Shown piece after piece: positions 9,306-17,442 of a stretch of DNA of 64,000 nucleotides (positions are counted from its first letter, which is position 1; each line of letters starts with the position of its first letter). The notes under the pieces are model-generated. The model searched no databases, was not told where the DNA came from, and saw nothing but the letters and a program-made list of their open reading frames with translations. Made by a program: the position numbers and the translations under genes. The DNA comes from Haloferax massiliensis (lineage in GTDB: Archaea > Halobacteriota > Halobacteria > Halobacteriales > Haloferacaceae), in contig NZ_CSTE01000006.1 in the NCBI RefSeq assembly GCF_001368915.1, positions 124,001 to 188,000 of the forward strand, in the 5' to 3' direction.

Positions 9306-9360
9306 AAACGCGGCGGGAACGCGGCTGGAACGCGGCTGGAACGCGGCTGGAACGCGGCGG
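9306..9360. repeat. Short tandem repeat, 11-base unit, about five copies
   Basis: The unit GAACGCGGCTG is repeated at 9317, 9328 and 9339. Degenerate copies flank these at 9306 and 9350. The array lies between the RFC stop (9371) and the start of the alcohol dehydrogenase gene (9238), so it is non-coding and could vary in copy number between strains. Confidence 0.85.
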
Positions 9361-9370
9361 ACGGTCCCGC

Positions 9371-10831
9371 TCAGAAGAAGTCGTCGAGCCCGGACTGCCC
9401 GTCGTCGGTCGAGGCGTCGTCCTCGTCGCTCTCGGCCGCGTCGTCGGCGTCGGCGTCGCGGTCGAGCACGTCGTCGGAGCCCTCGTCGCCGTCGGCGGCC
9501 GCCGCGTCGCCCTCGACGGACACGTCTTCCATCCCGGCGAACGCGCCGCCGGCGTGTTCCTCGACCAGTTCCTCGCGGAGTTCGCCGGCGTCCTCGACGA
9601 TGGACTGGACCTTGTTCGTCGTCTCGCCGCTCCCGGTGACAAAGGAGACGTGGGACTCGTCGAACTCGTAGTAGGCGGCCATGGCGACGGTCAGTTCGCG
9701 GGGCTTGCAGTGGTGGGTGATAGCCGAGAGGTACGGGAGGACCTCGCGGCGGGCGGTCGCCATGCTGAAGCCGCCGTTCTGCGCGATTTTCCGGACGACG
9801 GTGTCGCGGGTCTTGTCGCGGGTCGAGCGGTAGGGCGCGCCGCCGTAGCGGGTCCACCCGCCGCGGGTCCGGTCGCGGGAGGCCGCGACGCCGGCGGCGA
9901 GGTTGTCGGTCGCGTAGCGCCAGTAGGAGTAGTTCTGCGTGGCGCGCACGCGGCCGAGCCAGCGGTCGGCGTTGGCGAGGAAGTCGTAGGCGCGGGCGAG
10001 TTCGTCGGGTTCGTAGACGAGCGACACCTTGTCCTCGACCCACTTCGTGAGGTCGTCGGGCGTCTCGTCCACGTCGTAGGCGGTGTAGAGCGCGTCCTGA
10101 GCGGACTCCTCTTTGAGGACGGCGTCGAGGAACTCGAACAGGCCGACCGATCGGTCGCGGTCGCCCATGACCACGTCCTCCTCGGTGATTTTCTCGCGGC
10201 CCTCGGCGATGGCTTGGAGGTCGTTGACGGCCGAGCGAAGGTCGCCGCTGTTCATCTCGGCGATGCGGTCGAGCGCGTCGGATTCGAACGCTAACTCCTC
10301 CTTGCGGCAGATGTCGCGGAGGACGGGGACGATAGAGCGGGCGGACACGTCGCGGAACTCGATTTCCCGACAGGCGTTCCGAAGCCCGCGGCTCATGTCG
10401 TAGAACTCGTTGGCGATGAGGACGATGGGCTGGCTCGACGACTTGACGAGGCGGGTGACGGCGCTGGCCCCGCCGCGGTCGTAGTTGCCGTGGATGTTGT
10501 CGGCCTCGTCGAGGATGACCAACTGTCGGGTGGACGTGCCCGTCGACGAGCCGGCGAGCGTCGCGTTCTTCGCGGCGCGGCCGGCGAAGCGTTCGATGAC
10601 GTCGCCGGTCCGCTGGTCCGACGCGTTCAACTCGACCGTCTCCCAGCCCATGTCGGCGGCGAGCGCGTGGGCCGCGGAGGTCTTTCCGATGCCCGGGCTC
10701 CCGTGGACGACGACCGCCTCTCGATGGTCGTCCCACGTCTCGGCCCACTCCGCGAGGGCGTCGCGGGCCTTGTTGTTGCCGCGGACCTCGGAGAGCGTCG
10801 ATGGGCGGTACTTCTCCGTCCAGTCTACCAT
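9371..10831 (-). CDS. rfcL: Replication factor C large subunit
   Basis: Part of the clamp loader that places PCNA on primed DNA. The 486 residues contain the AAA+ core: WTEKYRPSTLSEVRGNN at the N-terminus, Walker A GSPGIGKT (44-51), and Walker B LVILDEADNIHG. A C-terminal collar follows and then an acidic Asp/Ala-rich tail. The end, QSGLDDFF, matches a PCNA-interacting peptide (QxxLxxFF). No intein interrupts the gene, although inteins are common in haloarchaeal replication proteins. Small-subunit genes are not in the window. Confidence 0.96.
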   Translation of the reverse strand: MVDWTEKYRPSTLSEVRGNNKARDALAEWAETWDDHREAVVVHGSPGIGKTSAAHALAADMGWETVELNASDQRTGDVIERFAGRAAKNATLAGSSTGTSTRQLVILDEADNIHGNYDRGGASAVTRLVKSSSQPIVLIANEFYDMSRGLRNACREIEFRDVSARSIVPVLRDICRKEELAFESDALDRIAEMNSGDLRSAVNDLQAIAEGREKITEEDVVMGDRDRSVGLFEFLDAVLKEESAQDALYTAYDVDETPDDLTKWVEDKVSLVYEPDELARAYDFLANADRWLGRVRATQNYSYWRYATDNLAAGVAASRDRTRGGWTRYGGAPYRSTRDKTRDTVVRKIAQNGGFSMATARREVLPYLSAITHHCKPRELTVAMAAYYEFDESHVSFVTGSGETTNKVQSIVEDAGELREELVEEHAGGAFAGMEDVSVEGDAAAADGDEGSDDVLDRDADADDAAESDEDDASTDDGQSGLDDFF

Positions 10832-10944
10832 TACCGGAAGGAGGACCGAGGCGCGTTTAGTGGTTGCGGAGCGCCGCGCGCCGGCCGGACGCTCCGCCGG
10901 AAGCGCCCGAACTACCGGGGCGACTCACCGACGCAGACGCCGAC

Positions 10945-11337
10945 TCACCACGCCGCCCGCCGCGCCCGGTTCCGGGCGTCGACGAGGGACCACCCGAGCG
11001 CCGCGAGCGTGGCGAGACAGACAACGAACAGCGCCACGACGACGCCGACTCGTCCGACTGCGGCGTAGTAGCCGGCGCTGTCGATGACGCCGGCGAAAAG
11101 CAGGCCGAAGGCCACGAGACTGAGCGGGCGCGCCCACAACTGCCGTCGGACGAGTCCCGCACCCGCCACCAGAAGCGACACGCCGGTCAGCCCGCCCAAC
11201 ACGAGCGACGCGAACAGCGAAAACGGGTCGGTCCGCGGCTCCATCACCGGGCCGCCGTCGACGGTCAACGCCCAGATGACGAGCGTCACGGCTCCCATGA
11301 CGAGCGCGTAGCCGCCCACCGTTCGCTCCCAGTCCAT
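10945..11337 (-). CDS. Small integral membrane protein, unknown function
   Basis: The 130 residues have four hydrophobic segments (about 8-27, 42-62, 70-92 and 97-118), ending in an Arg-rich cytoplasmic tail. The ATG at 11337 (MDWERTVGGY) is chosen because the longer upstream frame is hydrophilic, lacks a TATA box and would cover the region upstream of the divergent GNAT gene. No recognised domain. It neighbours RFC on the same strand with a gap of about 110 bases, without evidence of co-transcription. Confidence 0.6.
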   Translation of the reverse strand: MDWERTVGGYALVMGAVTLVIWALTVDGGPVMEPRTDPFSLFASLVLGGLTGVSLLVAGAGLVRRQLWARPLSLVAFGLLFAGVIDSAGYYAAVGRVGVVVALFVVCLATLAALGWSLVDARNRARRAAW

Positions 11338-11485
11338 CTCGTTGCACTCCGTTCCGTCCCCGCTAGACGCGCTCCCGACACAAATACGCATCTCCGGGTT
11401 CTCGCGCGGGAGAAGGTGTGTGCGCCCGGAACGTGTTCGAATCCGACCGATCCGAGAGCCGCGGCCAGTCAGGTCGTGCATCACG

Positions 11486-11517
11486 TTGACATATGTCAAT
11501 AGTCAGAAAACTTATTA
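11486..11517 (+). promoter_or_regulatory. Palindrome plus TATA box of the GNAT gene pair
   Basis: TTGACATATGTCAA (11486-11499) is a perfect 14-base palindrome. A TATA-like CTTATTA follows at 11511-11517, 26-32 bases before the ATG at 11543. The palindrome thus sits where TFB or an upstream regulator would bind. Confidence 0.55.
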
Positions 11518-11542
11518 GCGCCCTCCGAGTGGACTCCGTCCC

Positions 11543-12181
11543 ATGTTCCCCGACGAAATCGTGACCCCGCGGCTCAGGCTCCGGGCCCTGTCGCGGGCGG
11601 TCGTCGACCCGTTGGACGCCTACGACCGCTTCGCGGCCTCGCGGTCGGACACCATCGAAGAGGAGACCGAGTTCGTCACGTGGAACCCCCACGAGACGCC
11701 CAAGGAGACGCTGGAGTTCCTCGAACAGGCCGAAGACGGCCACGAATCGGCCGAAAACGCCATCTACGCCGTCTTCCCGCGCGACGGCGAGGACGGTGCG
11801 GGCGAGTTCGCGGGCACCGCCGGCTTCAACCCCGAGTGGGACAAGCGCCGGGCCGTCTTCGGCATGTGGCTCCGCAAGGAGTTCTGGGGTCGCGGCTACT
11901 CCGGCGAGCGGGCGGCCGCCTTCTTCGCCGCCGTCTTCGACGTGCTCGACCTCGACGTCGCGCTCGCCTACGCCATGCCCGAAAACGAGGCGTCGTGTCG
12001 AGCTATCGAGAAGTACACCGACCGGTTCGGCGGGCAGGAAGACGGCCTGTTCCCCAACGAGACCGTCGATGCCGACGGCACGCCGCGCGACGTTCGCGGC
12101 TGGTCCGTGACCCGCGAGCAGTGGGAAGCCGCCGCCGGCGGCGACTACGACGCCGAGTTCCGCTGGGAGGGTCGCGAGTGA
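11543..12181 (+). CDS. GNAT-family N-acetyltransferase (RimJ/RimL type), copy 1
   Basis: Predicted to transfer acetyl from acetyl-CoA to an amine, possibly a protein N-terminus. The 212-residue protein begins with the family's typical phrase (TPRLRLRAL). Its acetyl-CoA segment is MWLRKEFWGRGYSGERAAAF (about residues 112-131), followed by the AMPENEASCRAIEKY helix. It is about 45% alike by eye to the next gene, including FWGRGYSGERAAA against YWGRGYSGERAAA and the shared end GDYDAEFRW. A recent tandem duplication is likely. The stop overlaps the next start by three bases. Confidence 0.88.
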   Translation: MFPDEIVTPRLRLRALSRAVVDPLDAYDRFAASRSDTIEEETEFVTWNPHETPKETLEFLEQAEDGHESAENAIYAVFPRDGEDGAGEFAGTAGFNPEWDKRRAVFGMWLRKEFWGRGYSGERAAAFFAAVFDVLDLDVALAYAMPENEASCRAIEKYTDRFGGQEDGLFPNETVDADGTPRDVRGWSVTREQWEAAAGGDYDAEFRWEGRE

Positions 12182-12825
12182 GCGACCTCTACCCTCCGGT
12201 CGTCGAGACGCCGCGGCTCCGACTGGTCGCTCGTCGCCCGAAGTACGTCGGCGTCCACGAGGCCTACGAACTCTGCTCGGCCCCCGAGATGGACGACGTG
12301 ACGCGGTACATGCCGTGGTCGCGCCACGAGACGCCGAAAGTTACGAAGGAGTTCCTCGACCGCGGGGAGTCGAGTTGGACCGACGCGGCGAGCGCCGACT
12401 ACGCGATTATCCCCCGCGCGGGCGAGGGCGGCGCGGGCGAGATTGCGGGGTTCGGCGGGCTCCACACCGAGTGGGACCGCCGCGTCGGAGAACTCGGCCT
12501 GTGGCTCCGCCCGCGCTACTGGGGCCGCGGTTACTCGGGCGAGCGAGCCGCGGCGCTGGCGGCGCTCGCGTTCGACGCGTTCGACCTCGAAGTCGTCTCG
12601 GTGTCGCACGTCGCCGAGAACGAGCAGTCCAAGCGAGCGATAGAGAAGTACATGGCGGCGCTCGGCGGCGACCTCGACGGACGCGACCGCAACAGCATCG
12701 TCGTCGACGGCGAGCCGACCGACGAACTCCGCTACAGCGTCTCCCGCGAGGACTGGCTGGCGACGACCGGCGGGGACTACGACGCCGAGTTCCGCTGGGA
12801 CGTCGACCCCGACGACGTTCGCTGA
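12178..12825 (+). CDS. GNAT-family N-acetyltransferase (RimJ/RimL type), copy 2
   Basis: The 215-residue paralogue of the preceding gene. The start is a GTG at 12178, which overlaps the TGA of copy 1 (GTGA), so translation is probably coupled. The order of motifs is the same: TPRLRLVARRP, then LWLRPRYWGRGYSGERAAAL for acetyl-CoA, then HVAENEQSKRAIEKY, ending GGDYDAEFRWDVDPDD. Retention of both copies side by side suggests different targets or a heterodimer. The genes end nine bases from the convergent amidohydrolase. Confidence 0.87.
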   Translation: MSDLYPPVVETPRLRLVARRPKYVGVHEAYELCSAPEMDDVTRYMPWSRHETPKVTKEFLDRGESSWTDAASADYAIIPRAGEGGAGEIAGFGGLHTEWDRRVGELGLWLRPRYWGRGYSGERAAALAALAFDAFDLEVVSVSHVAENEQSKRAIEKYMAALGGDLDGRDRNSIVVDGEPTDELRYSVSREDWLATTGGDYDAEFRWDVDPDDVR

Positions 12826-12833
12826 GCCGCCGC

Positions 12834-14027
12834 TTATTCGCCGTCGGGAACCGCACCGGGGACCGCGCCGGCGACGACATGACCGCCTTTCAGGACCGCC
12901 GTCGGGTCGTTCAGCAGCGTCAGGTCCGACAGCGGGTCGTCGTCGAACACGAGCAGGTCGGCGTACGCGCCGGGTTCGACGACGCCGCAGTCGTCCAGTC
13001 CCACCGCGTCGGCGGCCGTCTCGGTCATCGCCCGGACAGCGTCCAACGGTTCCATGGCGTGCTGCGCCATGAACTGCACTTCCGAGGCGTTGCCGCCGTG
13101 GACGTTGAACGGGGTGCCCGCGTCGGTGCCGCCGGCGATTCGGACGCCCGCCTCGGCGGCCAGCTTGAACGACTCGATGTGGCGGTCGTAGACGAACTCG
13201 GTCTTCGTCACGTCCTCCTTCGTCGCCGCCTCGGTGTTGCGGACGATGTGGTACGGCGCGGAGAGCGTCGGCACGAGCGTCGCGTCGCGCTCCAAGAACA
13301 GGTCGATGGCCTCGTCGTCGAGGAACGTCCCGTGTTCGACCGTGTCGACGCCGGCCCGGATGGCGGCTTTCACGCCCTCGCCGCCGTGGGCGTGGGTCGC
13401 GGTGTGAACGCCCCGGCGGTGCGCCTCGTCGACGAGCGCGTGGAGCTCCTCCTCGGTGAACGCCACCGCGCCGGGGTCGCTGCCGGGCGTCGTCACCCCG
13501 CCGGTCGCCATGAACTTGATGAAGTCTGCGCCCAGTTTCACCTGCTCTCTGACCGCCGTTCGCGCCTCGGTCGGCCCGTCTATCTCGCGGCCCATGTGGT
13601 GGCCGTGACCGCCGGTGATAGTTATCGACCGGCAGTTGGCGACCGTCCGCGGGCCGGGGACGTCCCCGGCGTCGATGGCGCGCTTCAGCGCCACGTCGAT
13701 GTCGCGCGCACCCATCACGCGAGCGCCCGTGACGCCCGCTTCGAGCGTCTTCCGGGCGTTTCGCGCCTCGACCAGCGTGAGTTCGGCGTCTGACATATCG
13801 ACTACGTCCTCGACGCTCCGCTCGCCCGACAAGGAGAAGTGAACGTGCGCGTCCACCAGTCCGGGCGTGACCGTCTTGCCGGAGAGGTCGACGACCCGTT
13901 CGTCGCCGCGGGGGTCGAGGTCGCCGACGGCCTCGATTCGCCCCGTCTCGGCGTCGGTTCGCACGTCCGCCTCGTCGGTGACGCGGTCGCTTCGAATCAC
14001 CCGCGCACCCCGTAGTAGCATGCCCAT
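12834..14027 (-). CDS. Amidohydrolase (imidazolonepropionase/prolidase-like)
   Basis: A metal-dependent hydrolase of about 397 residues. Zinc-ligand motifs are all present: HVH in LVDAHVHFSL, a candidate carboxylated Lys in FIKFMATGGV, HAHGGEG, VEHGTFLDD, and the Asp in AGGTDAGTPF. This set matches the branch containing Xaa-Pro/Xaa-Arg dipeptidases and related enzymes, so a dipeptide or N-acyl amino acid is a plausible substrate; that is inference. The start is the ATG at 14027 or at 14021 (MLLRGARVI). A longer in-frame start at 14096 would give an Arg-rich leader unlike the family. Confidence 0.87.
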   Translation of the reverse strand: MGMLLRGARVIRSDRVTDEADVRTDAETGRIEAVGDLDPRGDERVVDLSGKTVTPGLVDAHVHFSLSGERSVEDVVDMSDAELTLVEARNARKTLEAGVTGARVMGARDIDVALKRAIDAGDVPGPRTVANCRSITITGGHGHHMGREIDGPTEARTAVREQVKLGADFIKFMATGGVTTPGSDPGAVAFTEEELHALVDEAHRRGVHTATHAHGGEGVKAAIRAGVDTVEHGTFLDDEAIDLFLERDATLVPTLSAPYHIVRNTEAATKEDVTKTEFVYDRHIESFKLAAEAGVRIAGGTDAGTPFNVHGGNASEVQFMAQHAMEPLDAVRAMTETAADAVGLDDCGVVEPGAYADLLVFDDDPLSDLTLLNDPTAVLKGGHVVAGAVPGAVPDGE

Positions 14028-14130
14028 CGCTATCGCCTCCCGCGACTTGAACGTGGCCCTCTTGCGTTCGCCGGCCGTCCGGTGGTCTCCGGACACGTCG
14101 CAACCAGTGTGAACCGTCAGTACGCACCGC

Positions 14131-14186
14131 GAGACGCCGTCTCACGCCGGCCACGAGACATTTACGGGAGAACGATAATGTGTCTC
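14131..14186 (+). promoter_or_regulatory. Cluster of GAGAC/GTCTC inverted half-sites
   Basis: GAGAC-gcc-GTCTC (14131-14143) is a perfect inverted repeat. A second pair, GAGACA (14155-14160) and TGTCTC (14181-14186), is spaced by 20 bases. All lie in the divergent intergenic region just before the ATG at 14193. They are candidate regulator-binding sites; the second pair ends seven bases before the start codon. Confidence 0.35.
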
Positions 14187-14192
14187 GACACA

Positions 14193-14774
14193 ATGTCATC
14201 GACACCTCACTCGACGTCCGGCGCAGACCCGTCGACGCTTCGGTCGGTCGGGAGCGGCGGCGTCGCCGGTCTCGGAGCGGCCCTGTTCGGCTACCTCGTG
14301 ACGTACCTGCTGTCCTCCTCGACCATCGAGAACTCGACGGCCAGTCAGGTGCTCGAAGCCCTCGGCTCCGACATCTCGACGTGGAAGGTCGTCGGCTGGG
14401 TGTTCATGAGCGCCCACGGCGTGACGACGCGGTTCCCCGGCCTGTTCGGAACGACCTCCAGCGCGAACCTCATCGAGAACGTCGAGGCGTTCTCGCCGGT
14501 GCTCTACGTCGTGCCCGTGGTCGCGCTCCTCGCCGCGGGCGCGCTCGCGGCCGTCGTCAGCGGCGCGTCCTCGCCGCAGGAAGGCGCGCTGGCCGGCGCG
14601 GGAACCACCGTCGGCTACCTCGTCTTCGCGCTCGCGGGTATCGCACTGTTCACCGTCAGCGTCGGCGACGCGGCTATCAGTCCCGACCCGGTCACGTCCG
14701 CGCTCCTCGCGGGCGTCGCCTACCCCGCCGTTCTCGGGACCGTCGGCGGCGTCGCGGCCACGGCGCTCCGGTAG
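14193..14774 (+). CDS. Membrane protein, unknown function
   Basis: A 193-residue protein with a Ser/Thr-rich cytoplasmic start and four hydrophobic segments: about 28-48, 104-126, 138-160 and 168-190. The loop between the first two has the conserved-looking stretch WKVVGWVFMSAHGV. The ATG at 14193 is chosen over the ATG five codons upstream (14178) because of the downstream Ser-rich start seen in similar haloarchaeal proteins; either is possible. Neighbours give no functional clue. Confidence 0.65.
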   Translation: MSSTPHSTSGADPSTLRSVGSGGVAGLGAALFGYLVTYLLSSSTIENSTASQVLEALGSDISTWKVVGWVFMSAHGVTTRFPGLFGTTSSANLIENVEAFSPVLYVVPVVALLAAGALAAVVSGASSPQEGALAGAGTTVGYLVFALAGIALFTVSVGDAAISPDPVTSALLAGVAYPAVLGTVGGVAATALR

Positions 14775-14822
14775 TCGCCGACGTCCGCTCGCTCGGTCCC
14801 CCGGTTGCTCGTTTTCCCGACC

Positions 14823-15395
14823 TCAGAGGTCGCGCGCGACGAGTTCGCCCCAGTGGTCGAAGCCGTAGCGCTCGTAGAACGCCCGCGCCCGGCCGTTCGC
14901 CTCGTCCACGTCGAGGACGATTCGGTCCAGGGGGAGGTCCTGCGAGCGCACGTGGTCCAACACCGCGCCCATGAGTTCGTCGGCGACGCCCGTGCCGCGG
15001 TAGTCGGCGTCGAGAAACAGTTCGTTGAGCACGGCCGCATCCCAGATGAACGTCATCTCCTCGGGGAGCGCGAAGGCGTAGCCGACCAGATTAGCGTCGT
15101 CGTCGCCGTTGTCCACACCGTCGTCACTATCGATGCCGCCATCACTGTCCCCGTCGCCCGACACCGCCTCGGCGACGACGACGCACCCGGGGTCGTCGGT
15201 CGCACAGCGCTCGACCCACGAGAGGTATCGCTCGCGGTAGTCGTCGGTGAGTTTCGCCTCGTACGTCGACAGCTTGTCGTCGCCGCCGGTCCCCGCGCCG
15301 AGGCCGAGTTCGAACCCGCGTTTCAGTTCCCAGAACGCGGCCGCGTCGCCCGGTTCGTAGGGTCGCACCTCGACGCCGTCCGGTGTCTCTGTCAT
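14823..15395 (-). CDS. GNAT-family N-acetyltransferase
   Basis: A 190-residue acetyltransferase distinct from the tandem pair upstream. The acetyl-CoA site is LFLDADYRGTGVADELMGAV, with DADYRGTGVA at its core, followed by the C-terminal segment EANGRARAFYERYGF. A long Asp/Gly/Ser insertion of about 25 residues (around residue 85, GDGDSDGG and repeats) lies in a surface loop, probably as a salt adaptation. The start is the ATG at 15395. Substrate unknown. Confidence 0.88.
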   Translation of the reverse strand: MTETPDGVEVRPYEPGDAAAFWELKRGFELGLGAGTGGDDKLSTYEAKLTDDYRERYLSWVERCATDDPGCVVVAEAVSGDGDSDGGIDSDDGVDNGDDDANLVGYAFALPEEMTFIWDAAVLNELFLDADYRGTGVADELMGAVLDHVRSQDLPLDRIVLDVDEANGRARAFYERYGFDHWGELVARDL

Positions 15396-15468
15396 GCACG
15401 CGGATGCGTCGCCGTCGGTTATGAACGCTCGGAGTCGCGGCCGCGTTCTCGGGTCAGTCCGCGCTGAC

Positions 15469-16113
15469 TCACTCCGACGAGCCGCGAAGCCGCTCCGAGA
15501 GGAGTCGCCCGCCGACCACGCCCGCCCCGAGAACGACGAGCAGCAGCTCCAGTCCGGACGAGGCGAGCGGGGCGATTCGCTCGACGTTCTCGGGTTCCGC
15601 GCCCGGCGACGGGTCGACCACGGTGCTGTAGTGAAGGGTTTCCGTCGTCGGCGGCGGCGACGCGGGCCGTAGCTCGACGAACGTCTGGACGAACCCGCGC
15701 GTGCTCGACCACTCGGCGCGCCCGTTGATGGAATAGAAGGCGTCGTGGAGCGGGTAGAAGGCGTTGACGCCGTTGGTGAACAGGTCGGGAAAGATGCCCC
15801 CACAGAGGAGCGCGGCGATGCCCACCCACGCGACCGCGACCCCTCGGGTACCCCATCGGCCGCGAATCGCGGAGCGCTCTGGGTCCCGAATCCGCGTGTC
15901 GTAGACGACGACCGCGGCGAGCGCGAACGGGAGCAACAGCGTGTGGAGGAGCGCGCGGTGGCTCCCCGGCAGGAGCGTGCTGGTGAACGAGTCGAGGTCG
16001 GGGACCGCGGCCGCGGCGAGCGCGACGCCGATAGCCCGGGCGTCGAACCAGCGACCGAGGAGGGCGGCACCGACGAGTCCGCCGACCGCGACGTGGACGA
16101 GGGTCGATGGCAT
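15469..16113 (-). CDS. Membrane-bound metal-dependent hydrolase (YdjM/DUF457 type)
   Basis: A 214-residue membrane protein. It starts with MPSTLVHVAVGGLVGA (His7 in the conserved N-terminal motif) and has the family pair AAVPDLDSF and GSHRALLHTLLLP, which supply candidate metal ligands (Asp, His, His). A C-terminal helix anchors it (about 185-205). Family members are annotated as inner-membrane metal-dependent hydrolases without a settled substrate. It is 73 bases upstream of the GNAT gene on the same strand. Confidence 0.82.
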   Translation of the reverse strand: MPSTLVHVAVGGLVGAALLGRWFDARAIGVALAAAAVPDLDSFTSTLLPGSHRALLHTLLLPFALAAVVVYDTRIRDPERSAIRGRWGTRGVAVAWVGIAALLCGGIFPDLFTNGVNAFYPLHDAFYSINGRAEWSSTRGFVQTFVELRPASPPPTTETLHYSTVVDPSPGAEPENVERIAPLASSGLELLLVVLGAGVVGGRLLSERLRGSSE

Positions 16114-16196
16114 ACCGCGTAGTGGTCGGGCGACGGCCTTGAAGTGTTCCCACGGAGTTCGTCAGGCGACGACTACCACTTTCGACACGCTTTTGC

Positions 16197-16219
16197 GGGA
16201 CACTCGCGCAGATTGTCCC
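16197..16219 (+). promoter_or_regulatory. Inverted repeat before the HTH regulator gene
   Basis: GGGACA (16197-16202) and TGTCCC (16214-16219) are exact inverted repeats with an 11-base spacer. The repeat ends 26 bases before the proposed GTG start at 16246. A T-rich stretch (CTTTTGC) lies immediately upstream. Possible site for autoregulation by the HTH protein it precedes. Confidence 0.4.
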
Positions 16220-16245
16220 ATGATTCACTCGTCGGCCGGACCGAG

Positions 16246-16962
16246 GTGCTCGCGGTGACCGCGGCACCGCGCGACGACCTCGCCCGCCGCATCGCGGGCG
16301 AGATCACCCTCTCGGACGACCCCGGCGCGACGCTCCGGAAGTGGCGGACCGACTTCGACATCTCCCAGACGGCGCTCGCCGAGCAGTTGGACGTGTCGTC
16401 GTCGGTCGTCTCCGACTACGAGAGCGGCCGCCGCGAGAGCCCCGGAATCGGCGTCATCCGCCGGATGGTCGAGGCGCTCCTCGACATCGACGAGGCCCGC
16501 GGCGGCAGCCGCATCCGGCAGTACGCCCGCGTGCTCTCGGCCGGCTTCGAGAGCGACATCGTCCAGGACCTCCGGGAGTACCCCACGTCGATTCCGCTGG
16601 ACAGCTTCTACGACGCCATCGGCGCGACGCCCATCGTCGACGGCGACCAAGACCGCATCAGCGGCCACACCGTCATCAACAGCATTCAGGCCATCACGCG
16701 GCTCTCATCGGAGGAGTTCTACCGCCTCTACGGCCAGTCGACGAGTCGGGCGCTCGTGTTCACCGGCGTCACCCGCGGCGAGTCGCCGCTGGTCGCCATG
16801 CGCGTCGTCACGCCGACGCCGAACGCGGTCGTCCTCCACGGGCTCTCGGAGGACGACCTCTGGGAGCACGCGCCCGCGCTCGCCACCATCGACGGCTTCG
16901 CGCTCGCCGTGACCGACCGCGACTTAGACGAGATGCTCGAAGACCTGCGGAAGCTTCCCTGA
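16246..16962 (+). CDS. Archaeal XRE-type HTH transcriptional regulator
   Basis: A roughly 238-residue DNA-binding protein. The helix-turn-helix covers about residues 28-75 (ISQTALAEQLDVSSSVVSDY, then ESGRRESPGIG), the Cro/C1 fold. The C-terminal two thirds match the architecture of a conserved archaeal predicted regulator family (COG1395 type) with no known ligand. The start is uncertain: in-frame GTG codons at 16246 and 16255 are the best choices, since the ATG at 16220 is out of frame. Targets are unknown; the inverted repeat immediately upstream could be one. Confidence 0.8.
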   Translation: MLAVTAAPRDDLARRIAGEITLSDDPGATLRKWRTDFDISQTALAEQLDVSSSVVSDYESGRRESPGIGVIRRMVEALLDIDEARGGSRIRQYARVLSAGFESDIVQDLREYPTSIPLDSFYDAIGATPIVDGDQDRISGHTVINSIQAITRLSSEEFYRLYGQSTSRALVFTGVTRGESPLVAMRVVTPTPNAVVLHGLSEDDLWEHAPALATIDGFALAVTDRDLDEMLEDLRKLP

Positions 16963-17019
16963 CCGATCGTTCTGAATAATGGTGAAAAATACGAAGGGGC
17001 TCGATGCACATGGGCACAT

Positions 17020-17322
17020 ATGGAACGTAGTGACCTCCAGTCGTTCCTCGAAACCGAGTTCACCTATCCGGTGAGCACGTCTCGCGTGGTCGAACAGGCC
17101 GGTGACGTCGAAATCAGTGCGCCGAACGTCGACGACGCGGAGACAGTCGAGACGATTCTCGACCCGCTCGGCGCAGAGACCCACAAGTCGGCGAGCGACC
17201 TGTACAACACGATACTCGGCGGCGTGAGCGAGAGCTACGTCGGACGGAAGTTCTACGATGACAGAGGGTCGAACCCGGCGGAAGCGTGGTCGATTCGAAA
17301 CGACCAGCCCCGCCCGTTCTGA
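17020..17322 (+). CDS. Small DUF5789-like protein
   Basis: A 100-residue acidic protein. The pattern TYPVSTSRVVEQAGDVEISAP, with a following helix of Asp/Glu/Val residues, resembles the DUF5789 family of haloarchaea, in which no function is known. The C-terminus is basic (YVGRKFYDDRG). It starts at an ATG 58 bases after the regulator gene, with a possible TATA element (AAAAATA, 16985-16991) about 30 bases upstream. Convergent with the HMG-CoA synthase gene. Confidence 0.65.
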   Translation: MERSDLQSFLETEFTYPVSTSRVVEQAGDVEISAPNVDDAETVETILDPLGAETHKSASDLYNTILGGVSESYVGRKFYDDRGSNPAEAWSIRNDQPRPF

Positions 17323-17331
17323 CGCTCGCGT

Positions 17332-17442
17332 GGACGGTCCCCGCTACTCCACGTATTCGTACTTCCGAAGCGCCTCACCGGCGCTTCGTCTCCGCACTCG
17401 CTCCGCTCGTGCGGACGGTCCCCGCTACTCCACGTATTCGTA
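17332..17442. repeat. 30-base direct repeat copying the 3' end of the HMG-CoA synthase gene
   Basis: Positions 17332-17361 and 17413-17442 are identical over 30 bases, with starts 81 bases apart. The second copy includes the stop and last five codons of the HMG-CoA synthase gene (stop at 17425-17427). The first lies in the intergenic space. This looks like a partial duplication of the gene end. Confidence 0.85.
17367..17415. terminator. Two consecutive stem-loops between convergent genes
   Basis: Hairpin 1 pairs GAAGCGCC (17367-17374) with GGCGCTTC (17380-17387) around a 5-base loop. Hairpin 2 pairs TCCGCAC (17391-17397) with GTGCGGA (17409-17415). They lie between convergent stops at 17322 and 17425 and could mark 3' ends of both transcripts. 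No strong T-tract follows, so the terminator role is inferred from position. Confidence 0.4.

Noticed and set aside
9371-10831. An intein in replication factor C or in CDC48
   Set aside because: Lengths match the families and no splice-junction motifs or insertions interrupt the Walker regions.
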